5,441 nucleotides of DNA from an uncultured Paracoccaceae bacterium (lineage in GTDB: Bacteria; Pseudomonadota; Alphaproteobacteria; Rhodobacterales; Rhodobacteraceae). The position numbers and the translations under genes were made by a program. The first letter of the stretch is position 1, and every line of letters starts with the position of its first letter. The notes beneath the pieces are model-generated. The model was not told where the DNA came from. It was given only the letters and a program-made list of their open reading frames with translations, and searched no databases. The stretch lies in contig CALEZJ010000468.1 in NCBI GenBank assembly GCA_937927885.1, positions 1 through 5,441 on the forward strand, written 5' to 3'. Below, piece after piece: positions 1-5,249 of this stretch.

Positions 1-377
1 TGGCGGGGATCGGCTGCGGGTCGATCCTGCTGATGTCCAGCCTGTCGGCCCTGCGCGGGAATGGCGCCATCGGCGTCTATTCCCTGACCAAGGCCGCGCT
101 GATCCAGTTGGCCCGAACGCTGGCGGTGGAATGGGGTCCGCAGAACGTGCGCGCCAATGCCATCGTGCCGGGACTGATCGAAACCCCCTTCGCCAGGGGG
201 CTGATGAGCAATCCCGCCTTCATGCAGCGCCGCCTTCAGGCCACCCCCCGGCGCCGCGTCGGCCAGCCGCAGGAAATCGCCGCCACCGCCGCCTGGCTGG
301 CCGGTCCGGGCGGCGGGTTTGTCACCGGACAGGCGATTGTGGTCGACGGCGGGACGATCATTTCCGACGGAAGCTGA
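1..377 (+). CDS. SDR family NAD(P)-dependent oxidoreductase, C-terminal part (5' end outside window)
   Basis: Classical short-chain dehydrogenase/reductase, a cytosolic enzyme that oxidises or reduces an alcohol/carbonyl with NAD(P). Only the last 124 residues are in the window, with codons starting at base 3. The N-terminal Rossmann part with the TGxxxGxG motif lies upstream. Visible are the catalytic serine in LLMSSLSAL (window residue 13), the YSLTK motif (Tyr26, Lys30) with the usual 13-residue Ser-Tyr spacing, the segment VRANAIVPGLIETPF typical of the region after the active site, and the family ending GGGFVTGQAIVVDGG. The ATG at 33 lies inside the fold and is not the start. The TGA at 375-377 sits in the left arm of a hairpin shared with the convergent gene at 433-1158. 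The substrate cannot be told. The family call is secure; 3-oxoacyl-ACP reductase-like or sugar/polyol dehydrogenase are both possible. Confidence 0.93.
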   Translation, partial: AGIGCGSILLMSSLSALRGNGAIGVYSLTKAALIQLARTLAVEWGPQNVRANAIVPGLIETPFARGLMSNPAFMQRRLQATPRRRVGQPQEIAATAAWLAGPGGGFVTGQAIVVDGGTIISDGS

Positions 378-425
378 CGCGGTCTCGATAAGACGCTGTT
401 CGCCTTTTCCCGAGAGAGCGTCAGC
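373..425. terminator. Hairpin between convergent SDR genes, possible bidirectional terminator
   Basis: GCTGACGC at 373-380 is the exact reverse complement of GCGTCAGC at 418-425. Inside it, TCTCG at 383-387 pairs with CGAGA at 411-415, separated from the outer arm by a two-base mismatch on each side. The 13 paired bases enclose a 23-base loop (388-410). The left arm overlaps the last codon and stop of the rightward SDR gene, and the right arm ends 7 bases from the stop of the leftward one. No clear T run follows on either strand, so intrinsic termination is only one reading. It could instead stabilise the 3' ends of both messages. Confidence 0.45.
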
Positions 426-432
426 CGAGCCC

Positions 433-1158
433 TCACCACGCCGTCGCACCCCCGTCGATCCGGAAATCCGCGCCCGTGACAAAGCCGCTTTCCTCCGAGG
501 CCAGATAGATCGCCAGATGGCCGATATCCTCGGTCTGGCCCAGCCGGTCGATCATCAGCTTGGCGCGGACGGCGCCCATCAGGGCCGGGTTGTCCAGATG
601 CCGTTCGGTCTCCCCGGTGACGATGAACCCCGGTGCGATGGTGTTGGCGCGGATGCCATGGGGCCCGCCCTCCATCGCCAGTTGCCGCGTCATCGCCAGC
701 ACCGCCCCCTTGCCGGCCGTATGGGCCACCGCCGGCAGGCCGGCCAGCGCGCCATGCGCATTCGCGCTGGCAAAGTTGATCACCGACCCGCCCTCTGCCT
801 TCATCAGCGGCCACAGCGCGCGCGTCACCAGAAACACGCTGTCCACCTCGGCGCGCAGCGTGCGTTGCCAGTCGGAATAGGTCAGGTCCTCGATCCAGCC
901 CATGACCACCATCGCGGCGGCATTGACCAGCACATGCACCGGACCTTCCTCGGCGGCGCGCGCGGCCAGGGCGGCGACGGCGGATTCGTCGGTCAGGTCG
1001 GCGGCATGGGTCTGCATCCCTTCCAGCGTCGCCAGCGCCTCGGCGTTCAGATCGACCGCCAGCACCCGCGCACCCTCGGCGGCCATCATCTGCGCCACGC
1101 GCCGCCCGATGCCGCGCCCTGCCCCGGTCACCACCGCGAATTTTCCCGCCAGTCTCAT
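433..1158 (-). CDS. Divergent SDR family oxidoreductase with non-canonical active site
   Basis: A 241-residue protein of normal SDR length. Residues 1-40 form the nucleotide-binding start: TGAGRGIG at 11-18, then Asp36 at the end of strand 2, which in this family favours NAD over NADP. Asp54 matches the adenine-contacting Asp. The usual NNAG motif is changed to VNAAA (78-82). Of the catalytic tetrad, Ser131 and Lys150 are present, but the helix Asn is Glu104 (in AEVDSVF) and the Tyr is His146 (in AHTAGKGAV). The C-terminus keeps the family pattern ESGFVTGADFRIDGG. I chose the ATG at 1158 because the Rossmann strand begins right after it and AGGGGG lies 10 bases upstream; an in-frame TTG at 1218 would add 20 unrelated residues. 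It is divergent from the NmrA-like gene at 1230 and probably shares its control region. Substrate unknown; it may be an enzyme of an SDR subgroup that uses His, or a protein with altered chemistry. Confidence 0.93.
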   Translation of the reverse strand: MRLAGKFAVVTGAGRGIGRRVAQMMAAEGARVLAVDLNAEALATLEGMQTHAADLTDESAVAALAARAAEEGPVHVLVNAAAMVVMGWIEDLTYSDWQRTLRAEVDSVFLVTRALWPLMKAEGGSVINFASANAHGALAGLPAVAHTAGKGAVLAMTRQLAMEGGPHGIRANTIAPGFIVTGETERHLDNPALMGAVRAKLMIDRLGQTEDIGHLAIYLASEESGFVTGADFRIDGGATAW

Positions 1159-1165
1159 CGATTTC

Positions 1166-1194
1166 TTGCCCCCTATGTTAGTTGGACGTATAGT
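1166..1194 (+). promoter_or_regulatory. Candidate promoter of the NmrA-like gene
   Basis: TTGCCC at 1166-1171 (4 of 6 to TTGACA) and TATAGT at 1189-1194 (5 of 6 to TATAAT) are separated by 17 bases. This would start transcription near 1201, about 30 bases before the ATG at 1230. The -10 shares its TATA with the candidate -10 of the opposite strand. Prediction by eye only. Confidence 0.45.
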
Positions 1195-1197
1195 CAA
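1179..1197. promoter_or_regulatory. Candidate operator in the divergent promoter region
   Basis: TAGTTGGACGTATAGTCAA covers both predicted -10 elements. It has a short dyad, GAC-GTATA-GTC (1185-1195), and TTG/CAA at its ends. It matches a cleaner inverted repeat before the ABC operon (5204-5222) at 13 of 19 positions, including TAGTTGG, CG and the terminal CAA. A protein bound here would cover both promoters. Which regulator family binds is not known. Confidence 0.35.
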
Positions 1198-1215
1198 TAT
1201 TGTCGGAGAAATCAA
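1187..1215 (-). promoter_or_regulatory. Candidate promoter of the divergent SDR gene
   Basis: Read on the minus strand, TTGATT (1215-1210) and TATACG (1192-1187) have a 17-base spacer and each match the consensus at 4 of 6 positions. Transcription would begin near 1180, just upstream of the AGGGGG ribosome site (1174-1169) of the SDR gene. The -10 overlaps the opposite-strand -10 on the self-complementary TATA at 1189-1192. Prediction by eye only. Confidence 0.35.
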
Positions 1216-1216
1216 C

Positions 1217-1222
1217 AAGGAG
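1217..1222 (+). promoter_or_regulatory. Ribosome binding site that fixes the NmrA-like start
   Basis: AAGGAG lies 7 bases before the ATG at 1230, a near-ideal Shine-Dalgarno sequence. It rules out the in-frame TTG at 1200 as the start. Confidence 0.8.
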
Positions 1223-1229
1223 AGTGCTC

Positions 1230-1838
1230 ATGCGTATTGCTGTGGTCGGCGCGACCGGCAAGGCCGGAACCCAGGTCACCAAGGAACTGACCGCCCGGGG
1301 GCATCATGTCACCGGCATTGTGCGCAACCCCGACCGCATGCCGGTCGGCCCCCTCACCTCGGCAATCGGCACCGACAGCACCCGCGAATCGCTGGCCGCC
1401 GCGATCCGGGGCCACGATGTCGTGGTCACCTCGGTGCGCTTTGCCGATCTGGACCCCGATGTGGTGGTGCCCGCCGTGCTGGACAGCGGCGTGAAGCGCT
1501 ATGTCGTGGTCGGCGGCGCGGGCAGCCTGATCGGACCGGACGGCGTGCTGGAATACGACAACCCCAATTTCCCGCCGCCCGCCCGCCCCAATTCGGTGCG
1601 CGGCGGCTATCTGCTGGAACTGCTGCAACAGACAAAGGGCCTCGACTGGACCTATATCTCGCCCTCGCGGATGTTCGTGCATGGCGAACGCACCGGCAAG
1701 TTCCGCTATGGCAAGGACCACCTGCTGGTGAACGCCGAAGGTGACAGCAGGATCAGCTTCGAGGATTTCGCGATTGCCGTGGCCGACGAGCTGGAGCAGC
1801 CGAAATACATCGGCCAGCGCATCACCATCGGCTATTGA
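1230..1838 (+). CDS. NAD(P)-binding oxidoreductase, NmrA/YwnB-like (NADH-flavin reductase group)
   Basis: A 202-residue protein of the atypical SDR type (NAD(P)H-binding domain, COG2910-like). It begins MRIAVVGATGKAG with the glycine motif GATGKAG at 7-13. The basic VRNP near residue 31 at the end of the second strand suggests NADP. Further features are a conserved strand and glycine turn, RYVVVGGAGSL, in mid-protein, the ISPSRMF stretch, and the C-terminal block ISFEDFAIAVADELEQPK, which is typical of the group. It has no YxxxK catalytic motif, as expected for NmrA-like members, which act as flavin or quinone reductases or as redox sensors. It has no signal peptide or membrane segment and is probably cytosolic. 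It is divergent from the SDR gene at 433-1158 with only 71 bases between the starts and is followed by a strong terminator, so it is probably monocistronic. The actual reaction is unknown. Confidence 0.9.
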   Translation: MRIAVVGATGKAGTQVTKELTARGHHVTGIVRNPDRMPVGPLTSAIGTDSTRESLAAAIRGHDVVVTSVRFADLDPDVVVPAVLDSGVKRYVVVGGAGSLIGPDGVLEYDNPNFPPPARPNSVRGGYLLELLQQTKGLDWTYISPSRMFVHGERTGKFRYGKDHLLVNAEGDSRISFEDFAIAVADELEQPKYIGQRITIGY

Positions 1839-1857
1839 GCGCCCGGCGGGAAAAGGA

Positions 1858-1883
1858 AACGGGGGGCCGCTGGGCCCCCCGTT
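1858..1883. terminator. Intrinsic terminator between convergent genes
   Basis: A perfect 11-base-pair stem, 1858-1868 with 1873-1883 (core CGGGGGGCC / GGCCCCCCG), with a four-base loop GCTG. On the plus strand it is followed by the moderately T-rich CGTCTTTGTTC. On the minus strand it is followed by TTCCTTTTCCC. It lies 19 bases after the stop of the NmrA-like gene and 19 bases after the stop of the leftward ABC operon, so it can end both transcripts. Confidence 0.88.
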
Positions 1884-1902
1884 CGTCTTTGTTCAGGATT
1901 GT

Positions 1903-2820
1903 TCACTGACGCGGGGCGCCCGACCACAACAGCTCATCCACGCCAACGCGTGCCAGCCCCTCGACCTGCTGCTGCCAGGCATCGACATGGAACGTGGTGT
2001 CCAGCCCGCCATAGGGGCGCGACATCAGATAATCCGGGGGCAGACGGGTGTTTTCCACGTCGATGCGGCGCACTTCGTCGGGGTTGGCGTTGGCCCATTC
2101 ATGCGCCAGTTGCATCGCCTCGATGAACCGGGTCACCACATCGGCATTGGCATCGGCCCATTGCCGGTTGACGGCAAAGAACACGGCCGGGGTGTCCAGG
2201 ATCACCTGCTCGCGGTAACCGGGAACCTCGCGCAGGCCACCCGCCATGCCAAAGTCAAAGAACAGCCCGATCGGCACGCCCGCCGCAACCGTCCCGGCCT
2301 GAATTGCCTCGGTCACGCCGGGGAACGGCAGGTTGACCAGTTCGACATCGTCGCGGCTCATGCCCGCCGCTTCCAGCGCGTTGATCAGATACAGCCCCTG
2401 CGGGCTGACGATGCCGGGCAGGCCGATGGTCTGGCCCCTCAGATCGGCCATGCTCTGCACCGTGCTGTCGGCCTGCACCAGCAGGCCATAGGTCGGCAGG
2501 GCGCCATCGTTCTGACCGGGGAAGATCGCGGCGATGGGCGCGCCATTGGCCACGGCGGCGGCCAGCGGCGCATTGCCGGTCATGGCGATCTGGCTCTGCC
2601 CGGACAACAGCTCGGCAATCGCCCCATCGGGCGAGGTGCCGATATGCAGGTCCACGGCGATCCCGCGCTCGGCGAAATAGCCCTGTTCCTGGGCGATGAT
2701 CAACCCCTGGAACTGGCCCACCGGCGAGCGGTTGATACGCAGCGTGGTGACGGATTGTGCCAGCGCACCCCCCGCCAAAGCCGTCAATGCGGCCGCAAGG
2801 GCCAGCGATTTCACAGACAT
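1903..2820 (-). CDS. ABC transporter substrate-binding protein, NMT1/THI5-like (SsuA/TauA class)
   Basis: A 305-residue periplasmic binding protein that captures the substrate and delivers it to the permeases. The first 21 residues are a clear signal peptide (MSVK, hydrophobic run, then GGALA) with predicted cleavage before Gln22. There is no lipobox cysteine, so it should be soluble. The mature protein starts with VTTLRINRSPVGQFQGLIIA, followed by QGYFAERGIAVDL and the first-lobe patterns LLSGQSQIAMTGNAPLAAA and MADLRGQTIGLPG, all typical of the NMT1/SsuA-like family. I chose the ATG at 2820 because the signal peptide begins there and GGAGG lies 10 bases upstream; a GTG at 2859 would place 13 polar residues before it. 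It is the last gene of the operon, 31 bases after the ATPase stop. Family members bind taurine, alkanesulfonates, nitrate, thiamine-pyrimidine precursors and other small molecules. The ligand here cannot be told. Confidence 0.93.
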   Translation of the reverse strand: MSVKSLALAAALTALAGGALAQSVTTLRINRSPVGQFQGLIIAQEQGYFAERGIAVDLHIGTSPDGAIAELLSGQSQIAMTGNAPLAAAVANGAPIAAIFPGQNDGALPTYGLLVQADSTVQSMADLRGQTIGLPGIVSPQGLYLINALEAAGMSRDDVELVNLPFPGVTEAIQAGTVAAGVPIGLFFDFGMAGGLREVPGYREQVILDTPAVFFAVNRQWADANADVVTRFIEAMQLAHEWANANPDEVRRIDVENTRLPPDYLMSRPYGGLDTTFHVDAWQQQVEGLARVGVDELLWSGAPRQ

Positions 2821-2851
2821 TCCCAAGGTTCCTCCCTCTTGAGCAGGTGGA

Positions 2852-3652
2852 TCATCCACCCATGATTTCGCGCATCACGCGATTGCGAGCCTCGACAAAC
2901 CGCGGATCGGATTTGGTGGCGATCTGCTCGCGCACCCGCCCCAGCGGCACCTCGACCAGATCGACGACCTGCGCGGGGCGCCCGTTCAGCACCACCACGC
3001 GGTCCGACATGTAGATGGCTTCGTCGATGTCATGCGTCACCAGGATCACGCTGATCCCCAGCCGCCGTTGCAGGGCGATCACCAGATCCTCCAGAACCAT
3101 GCGGGTCTGCGCGTCCAGCGACCCAAAGGGCTCGTCCATCAACAGGATATGCGCGTCATAGGCCAGCGCCCGCGCGATCGACACGCGCTGCTGCATGCCG
3201 CCCGACAATTCCCAGGGATACTTGCGCGCCGCGGCCTCCAGCCCGACATCAGCCAGGCATTTCAACGCCAGTTCCTCGCGCCTCGCCTTGGGCATGCCCT
3301 TGCCCTCCAGCGGAAAGGCCACGTTTTCCAGCGTGCGCATCCAGGGCATCAGCGAACCCCGGTAATCCTGAAACACCAGCCCGATTTCGGGCGCGGGGCC
3401 ATTGACCACCTTGCCGCCGATGCTGACGCTGCCTGCCGTCAATCCCGTCAGGCCCGACAGGCTGCGCAAGAGCGTGGTCTTGCCGACGCCCGAAGGCCCG
3501 ACGATCGCCAGGATCTCGCCCGGCCGCACATCCAGGTCGATCCCCTTCAGGATCTGGGAATAGCCGTAGGACTTCGACAGGTTGCGCACCTGCATCGGCG
3601 GGGCAGAGGGGATCGTGGTCATCGCGTTCATCTGTTCCTGTTGCCTTGTCAC
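2852..3652 (-). CDS. ABC transporter ATP-binding protein, SsuB/TauB class
   Basis: A 266-residue ATPase that drives the importer from the cytoplasmic side of the inner membrane. All motifs are intact: Walker A GPSGVGKTT (52-60), Q-loop Gln95 in VFQDYRGSLMPW, signature LSGGMQQR (149-156), Walker B ILLMDEP (169-175), D-loop SLD (178-180) and switch His207 in VTHDIDEA. Length and the QDYxxSLxPW loop fit the nitrate/sulfonate/taurine ATPases. The start is uncertain. The GTG at 3652 overlaps the permease 2 stop as GTGA, exactly as at the permease 1/permease 2 junction, with a weak AAGG upstream. The ATG at 3631 has AGGA in front and would remove seven residues, none of them in a motif. The gene is third in the operon and translation is probably coupled to permease 2. 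Confidence 0.95.
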   Translation of the reverse strand: MTRQQEQMNAMTTIPSAPPMQVRNLSKSYGYSQILKGIDLDVRPGEILAIVGPSGVGKTTLLRSLSGLTGLTAGSVSIGGKVVNGPAPEIGLVFQDYRGSLMPWMRTLENVAFPLEGKGMPKARREELALKCLADVGLEAAARKYPWELSGGMQQRVSIARALAYDAHILLMDEPFGSLDAQTRMVLEDLVIALQRRLGISVILVTHDIDEAIYMSDRVVVLNGRPAQVVDLVEVPLGRVREQIATKSDPRFVEARNRVMREIMGG

Positions 3653-4429
3653 GACGCGGCCTTGCCCGGCTCGGGGGTCTGGAAATGCCAGTGCAGCGCC
3701 CAGCGTTCGAACCGCAGGAAAAGCGCGCTCATCAGATAGCCCAGAAGCCCGGTCAGCAGCGTGCCCCCCCAGGCCTCGGCCATGGCAAAGGCTTCCTTCT
3801 TCTCGCGGATGTAGAACCCCAGCCCCGCGCTGGCGCCGACGAATTCGCTGATCACCATCAAGACCAGCGACACGGCCAGCGCGATGCGCATTCCGGCCAT
3901 GATCTGCGGCAGCGCCCCCATGAACAGGATGCGCCGGTTGCGCAGGCCAAAGGGAATGCGGAAGGCCTGCGCCATTTCCAGCATCTGCGGGTTCATGCCG
4001 CGCACACCGTCAATCGTGTTCAATAGGATCGGCCAGACGCAGGCAAAGACGATCAGGAACACCTTTGGCTGCGGCCCAACGCCCATCGCCACGATGATGA
4101 TCGGCACGATGGCGGCGGGGGGAATGGCGCGCACAAAGTTCAGGAATGGCCCCGTGGCCTCGCGCAGCGCGTGACCCGCCGATGATCAGGCCAAGCCCGA
4201 CACCGATCACCCCGGAAATCGCCAGCCCCACCAGCATGTTGATCAGACTGACGCGCAGATGGTTCAGCAACAGCCCACTGGACAGATCGCGGATCGTCAC
4301 CGAGACGATGCGATTCAAGGGCGGGAAAAAGAACGAATTCGTGCCCAGCGAGGCGAACCACCAGACGGTCACCAGCCCCACCGGCAACCACCACATCCAC
4401 AGGCCCCGCGCCAGAAGCTTCGCGCTCAC
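3649..4429 (-). pseudogene. ABC transporter permease 2 (SsuC/TauC class), frameshifted
   Basis: An inner-membrane permease that should be 260 residues but is split into two frames. The GTG at 4429 overlaps the permease 1 stop as GTGA and has GGGAGGG six bases upstream. The first frame codes 86 good residues, with a membrane segment around 11-26 (WMWWLPVGLVTVWWF), a helix with the start of the permease domain (LLLNHLRVSL) and GLGLIIGGS. It then turns into nonsense and stops at 4010. The true protein resumes in another frame as ALREATGPF, then VRAIPPAAIVPIIIVAMG, the coupling loop MLEMAQAFRIP and membrane helices to the stop at 3649. The switch lies in a CGCGC run at 4167-4171. Restoring one CG gives SRALREATG and the same spacing as in permease 1, so a two-base loss is the best explanation. 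It is either a real recent inactivation or a read error; both halves look otherwise undamaged. Confidence 0.85.
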
Positions 4430-5190
4430 AGGCCGCCCTCCCGGTGATGCCAGGCCAGCATCCGGCCCTCGACCCAGTCCCAAAGCTGCGACAGCGCAAC
4501 CCCCATGATCCCGGCATAGAGCGTCAGGACAATGGCGACTGGCACCTCGTTATAGGTGCGCGCCAGGTTGATCTGGGCGCCGATCCCCGGCACCTGCATC
4601 AGGATCTCCGCGCCGACGGCCACCAGGATCGAGATGCTCAGCGACAGTTTGACCCCGGTGGCGATATAGGGCAGCGCCGCAGGCAGCACGACGCGCCGAT
4701 AGCGCATCAGCGCCGGGATGCGAAAGCTGTTGACCGTGTCCAGGATCGTCGGCTCCAGCCGCCGCGCGCCATAGATGGTCTGGATCACGACAGGGAAAAA
4801 GCAGGCAATCGCGATCAGCATGATCTTCGAGGTATGGCTGGTGCCGAAGACCAGGACAAAGACCGGGACCAGCGCGATGGCCGGAAAGGCGCGGCCGAAA
4901 TCCAGCACGATGCGGGTCGACAGTTCGACCTTCGGAAAGATGCCGATCAGCAGGCCGACCGGGATTCCCAGCGCCGCCGCAATCGCCACGCCAACCAGCG
5001 AATCGCGCAGCGTGTACCACAGTGTCGGCCACAGTTCCGGCCGTCCGAACAGAACGCCCGCCGCCTCCAGCACCGCCAGCGGCGAGGGGATGATGTCGCG
5101 GTTGAACAGCGACAGCGCGTCGCCGACCGCCCAGAGGACCAGAACCCCCAGAAACACCCCGACCTGCCGTATCACGATGAATCCCCGCAC
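4426..5190 (-). CDS. ABC transporter permease 1, SsuC/TauC class
   Basis: A 254-residue inner-membrane permease, first gene of the import operon. Hydrophobic segments lie at about 8-26, 65-84, 104-116 and 123-140, with further helices after 178; the N-terminal one is preceded by few charged residues. The central binding-protein-dependent transport domain includes GLLIGIFPK, GRAFPAIALVPVFVLVFG and the cytoplasmic coupling loop at 149-176 (ILDTVNSFRIP then RRVVLPAALPYI), which docks on the ATPase. The loop lacks the usual glycine of the EAA motif, having Phe156 in its place, as does permease 2. The start is the GTG at 5190, the only suitable start before the first helix, with AGGAAG eight bases upstream. 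The stop overlaps the permease 2 start by four bases. It is paralogous to permease 2, suggesting a heterodimeric channel. Confidence 0.93.
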   Translation of the reverse strand: MRGFIVIRQVGVFLGVLVLWAVGDALSLFNRDIIPSPLAVLEAAGVLFGRPELWPTLWYTLRDSLVGVAIAAALGIPVGLLIGIFPKVELSTRIVLDFGRAFPAIALVPVFVLVFGTSHTSKIMLIAIACFFPVVIQTIYGARRLEPTILDTVNSFRIPALMRYRRVVLPAALPYIATGVKLSLSISILVAVGAEILMQVPGIGAQINLARTYNEVPVAIVLTLYAGIMGVALSQLWDWVEGRMLAWHHREGGL

Positions 5191-5203
5191 GAGTCTGACT
5201 TCC

Positions 5204-5222
5204 TAGTTGGTCGCTCAACCAA
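5204..5222. promoter_or_regulatory. Inverted-repeat operator candidate before the ABC operon
   Basis: TTGGT (5207-5211) and ACCAA (5218-5222) are perfect five-base arms around a six-base centre. The repeat abuts the predicted -10 and covers the likely transcription start, the classic position for a repressor site. The longer stretch TAGTTGGTCGCTCAACCAA matches the site in the SDR/NmrA divergent region (1179-1197) at 13 of 19 positions. It would suit a TetR- or GntR-type dimer, but the regulator is not in the window. Confidence 0.5.
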
Positions 5223-5249
5223 GTTATAGCAGAGATACTCGTCAGGCAA
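5223..5249 (-). promoter_or_regulatory. Candidate promoter of the ABC transporter operon
   Basis: On the minus strand, TATAAC at 5228-5223 is preceded by TGC, giving an extended -10 (TGCTATAAC, one base from consensus). TTGCCT at 5249-5244 is a fair -35, with a short 15-base spacer that an extended -10 could offset. Transcription would start near 5216, about 25 bases before the GTG of permease 1. Prediction by eye. Confidence 0.55.

Noticed and set aside
319..1290. Plus-strand open frame of 323 codons antisense to the SDR gene
   Set aside because: Composition rich in His/Arg/Gln/Pro and no motif; it is the complement of a well-supported SDR gene and crosses its promoter region.
1741..2865. 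Plus-strand open frame of 374 codons opposite the binding-protein gene
   Set aside because: A shadow of a gene with a clear signal peptide and family motifs; it also crosses the terminator at 1858-1883.
3649..4134. A separate short permease starting with the GTG at 4134
   Set aside because: The family sequence continues upstream of that GTG in the same frame (ATGPFLNF), so it is the back half of the broken gene and not a start.
4160..4180. Programmed ribosomal frameshift in permease 2
   Set aside because: No slippery heptamer or obvious downstream structure is seen, and a two-base contraction of a CG run explains the break more simply.
4010..4483. Permease 2 first frame taken from the TTG at 4483 as a separate small protein
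   Set aside because: The TTG lies inside permease 1, the residues before the GTG at 4429 are not permease-like, and the part after 4172 is out of frame with the family.
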